A stretch of DNA of 64,000 nucleotides, taken from Pullilachnospira sp963929535. GTDB taxonomy: Bacteria; Bacillota; Clostridia; Lachnospirales; Lachnospiraceae. Positions 1-11,818 of the stretch are shown one piece after another (within the stretch, counting starts at the first letter, position 1; every line of letters starts with the position of its first letter). Position numbers and translations under genes: made by a program. The notes below the pieces were generated by a model, which saw only the letters and a list, made by a program, of their open reading frames with translations, was not told the origin of the DNA and ran no database searches. The DNA is taken from assembly GCA_963929535.1 (NCBI GenBank), contig CAWVIZ010000007.1:62001-126000 (forward strand), written 5' to 3'.

Positions 1-1
1 T

Positions 2-214
2 GTTCTGGAGCATTCGGAAATTCCTTATGTGAGGGAGCTGGAGGAAGAGCTTCTGGAAAAGATCAATGAATCCGGTATCGGTCCCGGAGGATTGGGGGGA
101 AAGATCACGGCTCTGGCTGTGAACATCAATACATATCCCACCCATATTGCCGGACTGCCTGTGGCTGTGAATATCTGCTGTCATGTCAACCGCCATGTGG
201 TGCGGACTATTTAA
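2..214 (+). CDS. Class I fumarate hydratase, alpha subunit (C-terminal part)
   Basis: This is the 3' end of a gene that begins before the window and is open from base 2 in this frame. The visible residues include GPGGLGGKITALAV, NINTYPTHIAGLP and NICCHVNRH, which match the C-terminal end of the alpha domain of oxygen-sensitive [4Fe-4S] fumarases. These enzymes interconvert fumarate and malate; the related two-subunit L-tartrate dehydratase has the same fold. The double Cys of NICCH is in the region expected to supply a cluster ligand. The beta-subunit gene follows after 17 bp, so the two are an operon. Fumarase is more likely than tartrate dehydratase because of the beta subunit, but substrate cannot be fixed from this fragment. 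Confidence 0.88.
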   Translation, partial: VLEHSEIPYVRELEEELLEKINESGIGPGGLGGKITALAVNINTYPTHIAGLPVAVNICCHVNRHVVRTI

Positions 215-231
215 TAGGGGAGGGTGAAGAG

Positions 232-768
232 ATGGAAAAATATATTCAGGCCCCTCTGAAGGAGGAAGAGATCCTGGAATTGAAGTCCGGGGATTATGTG
301 TATATTACGGGGACCATTTATACGGCCAGAGACGCCGCTCACAAGAGAATGCAGGAAGCGCTGGATGAGGGCGGAGAGCTTCCCTTTGATCTGAAGGGAA
401 ATGTGATCTATTATATGGGACCGTCACCTGCCAGAGAAGGCCGTCCCATAGGATCTGCCGGACCTACCACTGCCAGCAGAATGGACAAGTATACGCCCAC
501 TCTTCTGGATCTGGGGCTGAAGGGAATGATCGGAAAGGGAAAGCGTACTCCCCAGGTGGTGGATGCCATTGTGAGAAATAAAGCCGTTTATTTTGCTGCC
601 GTTGGAGGCGCAGGAGCCCTTTTGTCAAAATGTATTGTTTCAGCGGAAGTGATCGCCTACGATGATCTGGGGACAGAGGCTGTTCGCAGACTGGAAGTGA
701 AAAATCTTCCCGCCGTTGTGGTTATCGACTCTCAGGGAAATAATCTGTATGAGCAGGTATTGAAGTAA
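232..768 (+). CDS. Class I fumarate hydratase, beta subunit
   Basis: A 178-residue protein matching the C-terminal (beta) domain of two-subunit class I fumarases. Recognisable stretches are GDYVYITGTIYTARDAAHKR near the N-terminus, YYMGPSPAREGRPIGSAGPT around residues 63-82, and SRMDKYTP. In this family the alpha subunit carries most of the iron-sulfur cluster and the beta subunit completes the active site. It starts at ATG 232 behind AGGGGAGGGTGAAGAG. It lies directly downstream of the alpha gene and 15 bp before plsC, so the three may be cotranscribed. Length is normal for the subunit, and nothing is missing. Confidence 0.92.
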   Translation: MEKYIQAPLKEEEILELKSGDYVYITGTIYTARDAAHKRMQEALDEGGELPFDLKGNVIYYMGPSPAREGRPIGSAGPTTASRMDKYTPTLLDLGLKGMIGKGKRTPQVVDAIVRNKAVYFAAVGGAGALLSKCIVSAEVIAYDDLGTEAVRRLEVKNLPAVVVIDSQGNNLYEQVLK

Positions 769-783
769 AGGGGATCACGAACT

Positions 784-1494
784 ATGAAACGAATACTGCT
801 GATGGTGCTGAGAAATCTTCTGTTTGTCCCTTATGGATGGATAAGACTGTGTTATACGGCTGCGCACGCGGACAAATACACGGAAGAGAAGCGGTATAAG
901 CTTCTGCAGTTTATCGACCGGAGAGCCAACTGGGGAGGAAGGATCACCATTGAAGCTCGCGGCGTGGAAAATATCCCATCGGAGGACGGGTTTATTTTCT
1001 TTCCCAATCATCAGGGACTTTATGATGTACTGGCCATCATTCAGGTATGTCCCCGCCCGTTTTCCGTAGTGATGAAAAAAGAGGTGGAGAATATTCCCTT
1101 TCTGAAACAGGTATTTGCCTGTATGAAGGCTATTGCTTTGGACCGGTCTGATATCAGACAGGGCCTGAAGGTAATCCAGCAGGTGGCGGAGGAGGTAAAA
1201 TCAGGAAGAAATTACCTGATTTTTGCTGAGGGAACCAGAAGTAAAATGCAGAATCATCTTCTTGAGTTTAAAGGGGGAAGCTTTAAGAGCGCCTTCAAAG
1301 CCAAATGTCCCGTGGTACCTGTTGCACTGATCGATTCCTATAAAGCATTTGACACCAGATCGATCAAAAAGCTGACTGTGCAGGTGCATTTTCTGGAAGC
1401 TATTCCCTATGAAGAATATCAGGGAATGAAAACCACAGAGCTGGCTGCTCTGGTAAAATCCAGAATAGAAGCTGTAATTGCGGAAAATGAATAA
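784..1494 (+). CDS. plsC: 1-acyl-sn-glycerol-3-phosphate acyltransferase (PlsC family)
   Basis: A 236-residue membrane-associated acyltransferase that converts lysophosphatidic acid to phosphatidic acid in phospholipid synthesis. It has the catalytic HX4D block (NHQGLYD, His76 and Asp81) and the EGTRS block (from about residue 149) that binds the glycerol phosphate. The N-terminus (MKRILLMVLRNLLFVPYGWI) is hydrophobic and probably anchors it to the membrane. It follows the fumarase beta gene by 15 bp and ends before a strong terminator. The pairing with fumarase is probably operon convenience rather than pathway logic. Family assignment is firm; whether it is the main PlsC of the cell is unknown. 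Confidence 0.9.
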   Translation: MKRILLMVLRNLLFVPYGWIRLCYTAAHADKYTEEKRYKLLQFIDRRANWGGRITIEARGVENIPSEDGFIFFPNHQGLYDVLAIIQVCPRPFSVVMKKEVENIPFLKQVFACMKAIALDRSDIRQGLKVIQQVAEEVKSGRNYLIFAEGTRSKMQNHLLEFKGGSFKSAFKAKCPVVPVALIDSYKAFDTRSIKKLTVQVHFLEAIPYEEYQGMKTTELAALVKSRIEAVIAENE

Positions 1495-1527
1495 GCGTTT
1501 TTTGCATGGAAACCAGCACTGAAAGTT

Positions 1528-1555
1528 TAAACCCCGCAGCTTGCTGCGGGGTTTT
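1528..1555 (+). terminator. Rho-independent terminator after plsC
   Basis: CCCCGCAGC at 1532-1540 pairs with GCTGCGGGG at 1543-1551, extended by flanking A/T pairs and followed by TTTT. The same CCCCG(C/T)AGCTTGCTGCGGGG hairpin recurs inside the 234-bp repeat elements elsewhere in the window. Confidence 0.88.
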
Positions 1556-1715
1556 GGAATCTGTGACTGCGGTTCCAAATATCCTGTCCGGTGTACAAAC
1601 CAAGCCTTATCTTAAGATTTTATCTCTATATATAGTAATGAAAAAATACTCAAAAACTATATATAGAGCAGGTAAAAGGAAAGTAAAAATAATCCAAAAA
1701 AATTGAAATTTATCG

Positions 1716-1744
1716 TTGACAAATACAGGGTGATTTTGTATAAT
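1716..1744 (+). promoter_or_regulatory. Sigma-A promoter of tRNA-Ser
   Basis: Consensus TTGACA (1716-1721) and TATAAT (1739-1744) are separated by exactly 17 bp, 39 bp before the mature tRNA start. This is a textbook strong housekeeping promoter. Confidence 0.9.
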
Positions 1745-1783
1745 AAATTTTGCTTATGAGTTCGGGTAACCGAAAATCATAAT

Positions 1784-1871
1784 GGAGAAGTACTCAAGTG
1801 GCTGAAGAGGCGCCCCTGCTAAGGGTGTAGACGGTTTGCGCCGTGCGAGGGTTCAAATCCCTCCTTCTCCG
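1784..1871 (+). tRNA. tRNA-Ser (GCT)
   Basis: The acceptor stem GGAGAAG pairs with CTTCTCC (1864-1870), followed by discriminator G. The anticodon loop is CTGCTAA, giving anticodon GCT. A long variable arm, as expected for tRNA-Ser, lies between the anticodon and T arms, and GGTTCAAATCC forms the T loop. CCA is not encoded. It has its own promoter and sits just upstream of the rRNA operon promoters. Confidence 0.96.
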
Positions 1872-1909
1872 GTTAACGGAAGCAAATATGCAGAAGTTAA
1901 AAAAAGTTG

Positions 1910-1938
1910 TTGACAAATCCAAAAAGATGTGATAATCT
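1910..1938 (+). promoter_or_regulatory. rRNA operon promoter P1
   Basis: TTGACA at 1910-1915, with a -10 region TGTGATAATCT at 1928-1938. Either GATAAT (15-bp spacer, extended TG) or TAATCT (17 bp) could serve as the -10. It lies about 300 bp upstream of 16S. Confidence 0.72.
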
Positions 1939-1991
1939 ATTATGGCTGTCAAGCGAGGTGAAAAGCCTTGAAAAAAACTTCAAAAAAGTTC

Positions 1992-2020
1992 TTGACAAGC
2001 GGTAGCAAAGATGATAAAAT
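1992..2020 (+). promoter_or_regulatory. rRNA operon promoter P2
   Basis: TTGACA at 1992-1997 and TAAAAT at 2015-2020 with a 17-bp spacer, about 80 bp downstream of P1. Tandem promoters of this kind are usual for rRNA operons in Firmicutes. Confidence 0.78.
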
Positions 2021-2237
2021 ATCAAAGCTGTCGCAAGGCAGAACCAAGGAAATGCATCCTGACAGACTGCGGGAGCAGCGTTGGATGGAAAGTTTTCCGA
2101 AAGAACATTGATAACTGAACAGTGAAACACATTCCTCGAAAGTTCTGAAAACATTTTAAACGAACGATCGAAAGATCCTTAAAACAGTAAAAAGGGATAG
2201 ATTAGCCAAGAGTTGATCTTGAACGGACAAACACATT

Positions 2238-3777
<1,540 letters not shown>

Positions 3778-3834
3778 AAATGAGTAGGAGAATGTGTTTT
3801 ACTGTTGAGTTATCAGGTAAGATTGATAACGAAC

Positions 3835-3955
3835 CTTCCGGCGGCGATGCGCGTAGGGGAAACACCCGTACCCATCCCGAACACGACGGTTAAGACCTAT
3901 GCGGCCGATGGTACTGCACTGGAGACGGTGTGGGAGAGCAGGTGGCTGCCGGAAC
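3835..3955 (+). rRNA. 5S ribosomal RNA, placed between 16S and 23S
   Basis: The terminal stem TTCCGG (3836-3841) pairs with CCGGAA (3949-3954). Internally it carries the conserved 5S blocks CCCATCCCGAACACGACGG and TAAGACCTATGCGGCCGATGG. It starts about 63 bp after 16S and about 360 bp before 23S. No second 5S was seen after 23S, where tRNA genes follow directly, so this operon has the order 16S-5S-23S instead of the usual 16S-23S-5S. Confidence 0.94.
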
Positions 3956-4315
3956 CCTAAAAAAGAAAGCAGGGGAAAATGCTTTTACAGATAGAACAGA
4001 CAGAGGCGGGAACGCTGAGGCTGTCAACCTGAAACAGCAGGGAAGTGCTGATATGATAGCTGGTCTTTACCAGTGATTAGAGTGAAGAAGCCAAGCGCTT
4101 GTTGATTCTAATGACTGATAAACATCAGTCAGATGTACCTTGAAAACTGCATATACAAAAACGAGTATCCAAGAAACGTCAAACGTTTTAGAGATAGGAA
4201 AAGACATCCGAGGAGTTATCTGAGAGGTAAACTTACAGATAATGAATCAAAACTCATTCATGGAAGACATGAAAAACGCGAGGAACCAACCGTTTTTAAC
4301 GCTATAGAAACGGAA
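3956..4315 (+). other. 5S-23S internal transcribed spacer
   Basis: About 360 bp of transcribed spacer with no tRNA and no credible coding sequence. It holds sequence that should pair with the 23S trailer during processing. Short open frames here are chance. Confidence 0.6.
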
Positions 4316-7200
<2,885 letters not shown>

Positions 7201-7245
7201 GTAGACTTGCGGAAGGCGGGACGAAGTCGAAGACTGAAGCTTAGT

Positions 7246-7286
7246 CGGAAGGTCGTTCGATAGAGCGTAGCGAGATCGAACTTCCG
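7246..7286 (+). other. Inverted repeat in the 23S trailer
   Basis: CGGAAG...TTCGAT (7246-7261) can pair with ATCGAACTTCCG (7275-7286). It lies between 23S and the tRNA cluster and is probably an RNA processing hairpin. It has no T-run, so it is unlikely to terminate. Confidence 0.5.
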
Positions 7287-7400
7287 AAGACAGAAGCGGA
7301 GGAAAGACAGAAGGAAACCGGAAGCAGGTAAGTGGTTGACGCGGAAGAGAATGGATGAAAGTTGTATATGCAGTTTTGAAGGTACATACCTTCTGAATAA

Positions 7401-7474
7401 GGCCCGGTGGCTCAGTTGGTTAGAGCGCCGCCCTGTCACGGCGGAGGTCGTGGGTTCGAGTCCCATCCGGGTCG
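7401..7474 (+). tRNA. tRNA-Asp (GTC)
   Basis: The acceptor GGCCCGG pairs with CCGGGTC (one G-U), followed by discriminator G. The anticodon loop in CCCTGTCACGG reads GTC. It is the first of seven tRNAs trailing the rRNA operon. Confidence 0.96.
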
Positions 7475-7551
7475 CTGAAATAAGCGTCAGTTTATTTCAA
7501 TCAAATAGGTCGTATGACCGGAGATATCCTTTGGGATCTCAGACATGATAA

Positions 7552-7624
7552 GGGGTCTTAGCTCAGCTGGGAGAGCATCTGCCTTACAAGCAGAGGGTCA
7601 TAGGTTCGAGCCCTATAGGCCCCA
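7552..7624 (+). tRNA. tRNA-Val (TAC)
   Basis: The acceptor GGGGTCT pairs with AGGCCCC, discriminator A. The anticodon stem-loop CTGCCTTACAAGCAG gives anticodon TAC. Confidence 0.95.
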
Positions 7625-7647
7625 TTTTATTCATGAATGTGTGTTTC

Positions 7648-7720
7648 GCCGATGTGGCTCAATTGGCAGAGCAGCTGATTTGTAATCAGCAGGTTATCGG
7701 TTCGAGTCCGATCATCGGCT
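7648..7720 (+). tRNA. tRNA-Thr (TGT)
   Basis: The acceptor GCCGATG pairs with CATCGGC, discriminator T. The anticodon stem-loop GCTGATTTGTAATCAGC gives TGT. Confidence 0.95.
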
Positions 7721-7750
7721 TTGATAATTATAAAATTATCATGATTATAT

Positions 7751-7832
7751 GGATGGATTCCCGAGTGGCCAAAGGGGACAGACTGTAAATCTGCTGCAAT
7801 TTGCTTCGGTGGTTCGAATCCACCTCCATCCA
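7751..7832 (+). tRNA. tRNA-Tyr (GTA)
   Basis: The acceptor GGATGGA pairs with TCCATCC, discriminator A. The anticodon is GTA in AGACTGTAAATCT, and a long variable arm is present as in bacterial tRNA-Tyr. Confidence 0.95.
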
Positions 7833-7860
7833 TTTGCTTTTGGCAATTTAATAATTTTAT

Positions 7861-7934
7861 CGCGGGGTGGAGCAGTCTGGAAGCTCGTCGGGCTCATAAC
7901 CCGAAGGTCATAGGTTCAAATCCTATCCCCGCAA
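7861..7934 (+). tRNA. Initiator tRNA-fMet (CAT)
   Basis: The acceptor CGCGGGG faces CCCCGCA, leaving the C1-A72 mismatch that marks initiator tRNAs. The anticodon stem has the three G-C pairs (GGG...CCC) also typical of the initiator. The anticodon is CAT. Confidence 0.95.
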
Positions 7935-7939
7935 CTCGT

Positions 7940-8012
<73 letters not shown>

Positions 8013-8055
8013 CTTTTTCTATTTTCCTGTATAAAACAGAGAAACAGAATAGTAC

Positions 8056-8128
8056 GGGGTATTAGCTCAGTCGGTAGAGCACTTGACTTTTAATCAAGTT
8101 GTCCGGGGTTCGAATCCCCGATGCCTCA
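8056..8128 (+). tRNA. tRNA-Lys (TTT)
   Basis: The acceptor GGGGTAT pairs with ATGCCTC (one G-U and one U-G), discriminator A. The loop CTTTTAA gives anticodon TTT. It is the last tRNA of the cluster. Confidence 0.94.
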
Positions 8129-8134
8129 TTGATA

Positions 8135-8174
8135 AAAACCTGTCGGTTCAATGCTGACAGGTTTTATTTTTTTG
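8135..8174 (+). terminator. Terminator of the rRNA-tRNA operon
   Basis: AAAACCTGTC (8135-8144) pairs with GACAGGTTTT (8156-8165), followed by a long T tract. It cleanly ends the 16S-5S-23S-tRNA transcript. Confidence 0.9.
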
Positions 8175-8263
8175 CCGATGATTATTTGGATATTTTATGA
8201 TAAGATGAAAAAGAGTAAAACAGATCGGATATGGATTGCAGGAACAGAAACAGGAGAAAAAAG

Positions 8264-9094
8264 ATGAAAAACAGAAGAATGATAGGATTATACACATTGG
8301 CATGGATATTCTTATTGACAGGGTGCAAAACAGAAGAAAAAACGGAGGGCCATGTGGATAACTCCCCTGTGGTAATTGAGGAGGACGCAGATGGCGCTGT
8401 ATATCAGATAGAAGAGTGTACCCAGGATGATTTTACGGAGGAGGAGATAGAATCTACCGGAGGGTTTTGGGAGGATAACACGGAAGGAGATCCGGATGTG
8501 CTGGGAAAGCTGGTTTTGGTGGCTGCCGATGGTGACAGGACAGTTCTGGATCGGCTGCTCTATTATCCTGAGGCATCGGAGAACGTGATTTCCACAGAGA
8601 ACCGTTTTGTCTATGTGGGTTATCCACAATTGAAAGACATGAATTTTAAGGGGCGTGTATATGTAAGCGTCGCAAAAGACGGATCGGACAGAACGGTGAC
8701 AGAAGCAAAAGATACCCCCAATATCACAAATATGCAGTACTGTGACGGATATCTGTATTATGGAGATTATTTTCACAGTGTTTACCGGATGAATGAGGAT
8801 CTGGAAAATCAATACCTGGTTGGAGAAACACCTGGAGCATTTCTGACTGTCGCCGACGGAAGTATTTATTACTGGAGCAATGATGAGGAAGCGCCTGGGA
8901 TTTACCGGCAAACTCTTTCAGGATCAGAGACGGAGGTATTTGTCATGGAGACGGAAGCGTACGATCCGGGAATGGGAAAAGTTGTCATCACCAGTCAGGA
9001 AAGAGACGATGACAGTGTAAAAATTACGGGAACACTTACAGCGGAATATGAAGGAATCAGCGAGGCATTTACCCTGGAAATCCCGTTGTCATAG
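8264..9094 (+). CDS. Predicted lipoprotein, DUF5050/beta-propeller-like
   Basis: A 276-residue secreted protein of unknown function. ATG 8264 is preferred over an upstream in-frame start at 8231 because it follows AGGAGA and begins a clear lipoprotein signal (MKNRRMIGLYTLAWIFLLTGC, lipobox LTGC). The mature part is acidic and repeats short aromatic segments such as CDGYLYYGDYF and DGSIYYWSN. These resemble the blades of DUF5050-type surface propellers found in Clostridia. It stands alone between the tRNA terminator and the acpP promoter. Lipoprotein status is well supported; the propeller fold is an inference from the repeated G-x-(L/I)-Y-Y pattern. Confidence 0.72.
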   Translation: MKNRRMIGLYTLAWIFLLTGCKTEEKTEGHVDNSPVVIEEDADGAVYQIEECTQDDFTEEEIESTGGFWEDNTEGDPDVLGKLVLVAADGDRTVLDRLLYYPEASENVISTENRFVYVGYPQLKDMNFKGRVYVSVAKDGSDRTVTEAKDTPNITNMQYCDGYLYYGDYFHSVYRMNEDLENQYLVGETPGAFLTVADGSIYYWSNDEEAPGIYRQTLSGSETEVFVMETEAYDPGMGKVVITSQERDDDSVKITGTLTAEYEGISEAFTLEIPLS

Positions 9095-9167
9095 GCGGAA
9101 AGAGTCGTTTGTGCAACTTATGAGAGCGGAACTGGCTTTTTTATTTAGAAAATATAAAAAATGCTGA

Positions 9168-9196
9168 TTGACAAAAGTATACGGGGGCATTATACT
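9168..9196 (+). promoter_or_regulatory. acpP promoter
   Basis: TTGACA (9168-9173) and TATACT (9191-9196) are spaced by 17 bp. The -10 overlaps the left arm of the FabT-like palindrome, so a bound repressor would block RNA polymerase. Confidence 0.82.
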
Positions 9197-9211
9197 TTGA
9201 ATATCAAAGTA
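9193..9211 (+). promoter_or_regulatory. FabT-like operator upstream of acpP
   Basis: A perfect 8-3-8 palindrome TACTTTGAATATCAAAGTA. It matches the TTTGA-N3-TCAAA core known for FabT, the MarR-family repressor of fatty-acid synthesis in streptococci and related Firmicutes. The position over the -10/+1 and the second copy upstream of fabD support this reading. The fabT gene itself is not in the window. Confidence 0.75.
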
Positions 9212-9245
9212 TTTCCAAGAAAATAATATCCGAAGGAGAAATATC

Positions 9246-9479
9246 ATGTTAGAAGAAATGAAGGAAATTATCGCGGAGCAGCTGAACTGTGATGCGGACA
9301 GTATCACCGAAGCTACATCTTTTAAAGACGATCTGGGAGCCGATTCTCTGGACTTATTTGAGCTGGTAATGGCTCTGGAAGAAAAATATGAGATCGAGAT
9401 TCCTTCTGAGGAGCTGACGGATCTGACTACAGTGGGAAGCGTTATGGAATATCTGAAGAGCAAAGGTGTGGAGGAATAA
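9246..9479 (+). CDS. acpP: Acyl carrier protein
   Basis: A 77-residue acidic protein. The phosphopantetheine attachment motif is GADSLD (Ser34), followed by the family helix LFELVMALEEKYEIEIP. It carries growing acyl chains for all enzymes of the downstream operon. It starts at ATG 9246 behind GAAGGAG, 50 bp after the promoter. A hairpin with a short T-run overlaps its stop codon, which probably lets acpP be expressed above the level of the enzymes that follow. The usual fabT-fabH genes found upstream of acpP in other Firmicutes are absent here and replaced by an unrelated lipoprotein. Confidence 0.95.
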   Translation: MLEEMKEIIAEQLNCDADSITEATSFKDDLGADSLDLFELVMALEEKYEIEIPSEELTDLTTVGSVMEYLKSKGVEE

Positions 9480-9490
9480 TCCACACCTTT
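9462..9490 (+). terminator. Terminator/attenuator at the acpP stop
   Basis: AAAGGTGTGG (9462-9471) pairs with CCACACCTTT (9481-9490), ending in TTTT. It overlaps the acpP stop codon. It is likely a partial terminator that separates acpP from fabK. Confidence 0.78.
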
Positions 9491-9631
9491 TCAATAGAAA
9501 AGGCAGAAAATTGTGACAGTGGAGCTGTAAAGCTGAACTGTTGCATAATCGGCAGTAAAGCCGGAATCCGGACTGTCTGCAAGGTGTGTTGATCTGTCGG
9601 ATAAGGCAGAGGTAAGTAAGAGGAGGAGCTT

Positions 9632-10564
9632 ATGAAAACAAGAGTTACGGAATTGCTGGGAATTGAATATCCTGTTATCCAGGGTGGAATGGCATGGGTT
9701 GCAGAGCATAATCTGGCAGCCGCTGTATCGGCAGCCGGAGGATTTGGTCTGATTGGAGCAGCCAGTGCACCGGCAGATGTGGTGCGGGAGGAAATCAGAA
9801 AAGTAAAAGAGCTGACAGATAAGCCTTTTGGTGTAAATGTTATGCTGCTGACTCCACATGCGGATGAGGTTGCCAGGGTAGTTGTGGAGGAGGGCGTAAA
9901 AGCCGTTACTACAGGCGCAGGCAACCCGGCTAAGTACATGGATATGTGGAAAGCCGCAGGAATAAAGGTGATTCCGGTGGTAGCTTCCGTAGCTATGGCG
10001 AAGATGATGGAGCGGGCAGGCGCCGATGCCGTTGTAGCGGAGGGAATGGAGTCAGGAGGACATATCGGTTCCCAGACTACCATGTCTCTGGTTCCTCAGG
10101 TGGTGGACGCGGTGAACATTCCGGTGATCGCGGCCGGAGGGATCGGTGATGGAAGAGGTTTTGCTGCGGCTATGATGCTGGGAGCGGAGGCTGTTCAGAT
10201 CGGTACCCGGTTTGTGGTGGCGGATGAGTCTATCGTTCATGATAACTATAAGGACAGGATTCTGAAAGCAAAGGATATTGATTCCACAGTAACAGGAACC
10301 ACCACGGGCCATCCGGTACGTTCTCTGAGAAATCAGATGACCAAGGAATATCTGCAGAAGGAGAAGGATGGAGCTTCCTTTGAGGAGCTGGAGCTTCTGA
10401 CACTGGGATCTCTGAGAAAGGCTGTGATGGATGGAGACGTGAAGAACGGAACAGTAATGGCCGGACAGATCGCAGGACTGATCAGCAAGAGACAGAGCTG
10501 TAAGGAAATTATTCAGGAGATCATGGAGCAGGGAGAGGCTCTTCTGAATAAGCGGAACTGGTAA
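9632..10564 (+). CDS. fabK: Enoyl-ACP reductase II (FMN type)
   Basis: A 310-residue FMN-dependent TIM-barrel protein that carries out the last reduction of each elongation cycle, trans-2-enoyl-ACP to acyl-ACP. Family signatures are IEYPVIQGGMAWVAE at the N-terminus, AAGGFGLIGAA, the central GADAVVAEGMESGGHIGSQT (about residues 130-150) and AAGGIGDGRGFAAA. These are nearly canonical for FabK rather than generic nitronate monooxygenase. FabK, unlike FabI, is insensitive to triclosan in characterised species. It starts at ATG 9632 behind AGAGGAGGAG. It sits between acpP and fabD, as in Streptococcus and Clostridia. Confidence 0.94.
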   Translation: MKTRVTELLGIEYPVIQGGMAWVAEHNLAAAVSAAGGFGLIGAASAPADVVREEIRKVKELTDKPFGVNVMLLTPHADEVARVVVEEGVKAVTTGAGNPAKYMDMWKAAGIKVIPVVASVAMAKMMERAGADAVVAEGMESGGHIGSQTTMSLVPQVVDAVNIPVIAAGGIGDGRGFAAAMMLGAEAVQIGTRFVVADESIVHDNYKDRILKAKDIDSTVTGTTTGHPVRSLRNQMTKEYLQKEKDGASFEELELLTLGSLRKAVMDGDVKNGTVMAGQIAGLISKRQSCKEIIQEIMEQGEALLNKRNW

Positions 10565-10596
10565 AATCTGACCGCAGAGACGGTTTACGAAAGAGG

Positions 10597-10636
10597 AAAG
10601 GCTGCCAGGAAGGACAAGCTTACGATGGCAGCCTTT
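10597..10636 (+). terminator. Hairpin after fabK
   Basis: AAAGGCTGCCA (10597-10607) pairs with TGGCAGCCTTT (10626-10636). The T-run is short. It separates fabK from the second FabT-like operator and fabD, implying that fabD starts a new transcription unit. Confidence 0.72.
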
Positions 10637-10650
10637 CTGCATCAATAGAT

Positions 10651-10667
10651 AGTTTGATAATCAAAAT
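10651..10667 (+). promoter_or_regulatory. FabT-like operator upstream of fabD
   Basis: AGTTTGATAATCAAAAT contains the palindrome TTTGA-TAA-TCAAA, the same core as the box in front of acpP. It lies 75 bp before fabD, in an AT-rich stretch that probably contains the promoter (TTGATA at 10654 with TACTAC 17 bp later is a weak candidate). The same repressor is expected to control both units. Confidence 0.7.
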
Positions 10668-10740
10668 ATTAAAAAATACTACGAGCTATGCGGCTGGCAG
10701 CAGGGTTTTTGACTCGGATGAGATGGATACGGAGGAGAGA

Positions 10741-11658
10741 ATGAGTAGGATTGCATTTGTATTTCCCGGACAGGGAGCCCAGTATGTGGGAATGGGAAAA
10801 GATTTTTATCAACAGTATGCGGTGTGCAGAGAGGTTTTTCAGGAGGCTTCCGATGCGTCCGGTCTGGATATGGAAGCCCTGTGCTTTGAGGAGAATGAGA
10901 ATATCCATATTACAGAATACACACAGATCGCCATGCTGGCTGCGGAGGCGGCGATTCTGGCGGCTGTGGAGGAAAAGGGAATCCGGGCTGAGGTTCATGC
11001 CGGACTCAGTCTGGGAGAATACGGCGCCCTGATCGCCTCCGATGTTATGTCCCGGTCAGATGCTTTCCGTGTAGTCCGTCAGCGGGGGATCCTGATGCAG
11101 GAGGCTGTTCCGGAGGGAGGAGCCATGACTGCGGTGATGGGAATGGAAGGCGATGCCATTGCCGAAATCTGCCGTCAGGTGAATGGTATCGTGTCTGTGG
11201 CTAACTATAACTGTCCGGGGCAGATTGTTATTACCGGGGAGAGCAAAGCGGTAAATGAAGCGGCCGAACGGCTGAAAGAGGCGGGAGCCAGAAGGTGTAT
11301 CCCGCTGAAGGTCAGCGGACCGTTTCATTCCATGATGCTGAAAGAAGCAGGTGAGAAGCTGAGTGAGGTGCTGGATACTGTGGAAGTAAGGAATTTTGAG
11401 ATTCCTTATGTGACAAATGTAACCGCAGATTACGTGAAGGATCCGGCACAGGTGAAGGAGCTGCTTTCCAGACAGGTATATTCCTCTGTGAAATGGCAGC
11501 AGAGCGTAGAACGGATGATAGCTGACGGAATAGATACTTTCGTGGAAATCGGACCTGGAAAGACGCTGACAGGATTTCTGAGAAAAATTGACAGAAATGT
11601 AAAAGGAATCAGCGTGGAGAAAGCGGAGGACCTGGAAAAGCTTTCTCAGCTTCTGTAA
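10741..11658 (+). CDS. fabD: Malonyl-CoA:ACP transacylase
   Basis: A 305-residue acyltransferase that moves malonyl from CoA to ACP. The N-terminal FVFPGQGAQYVGMG and the nucleophile elbow are clear; the latter reads GLSLGEY (Ser90), where most FabD proteins have GHSLGE. The catalytic His lies in GPFHSMM at about residue 200, and the C-terminus has EIGPGKTLTGF. ATG 10741 was chosen because it follows GGAGGAGAG and begins at the conserved SRIAFVFPGQG; an upstream in-frame start at 10654 would add unrelated residues. It begins the fabD-fabG-fabF-accB-fabZ-accC-accDA unit. The His-to-Leu change beside the active Ser is a minor oddity. Confidence 0.94.
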   Translation: MSRIAFVFPGQGAQYVGMGKDFYQQYAVCREVFQEASDASGLDMEALCFEENENIHITEYTQIAMLAAEAAILAAVEEKGIRAEVHAGLSLGEYGALIASDVMSRSDAFRVVRQRGILMQEAVPEGGAMTAVMGMEGDAIAEICRQVNGIVSVANYNCPGQIVITGESKAVNEAAERLKEAGARRCIPLKVSGPFHSMMLKEAGEKLSEVLDTVEVRNFEIPYVTNVTADYVKDPAQVKELLSRQVYSSVKWQQSVERMIADGIDTFVEIGPGKTLTGFLRKIDRNVKGISVEKAEDLEKLSQLL

Positions 11659-11818
11659 AATGCGGTACCGTGGAGAAGCGGGAGATATTTATGACAGTGA
11701 ATCCCAACGAATCTAATCCGGCGCGGAATGAGACGCAGGCCTGATATTCAGATGCAGGCGGCGGAATATCTGACCGGGTATGACAGATTTAGAACAGAGA
11801 AATAACAGGAGATCAGAG

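Noticed and set aside
10564..10741. A missing small gene between fabK and fabD
   Set aside because: The stretch holds a terminator and operator; the in-frame extension of fabD at 10654 lacks a ribosome site and overlaps the operator.
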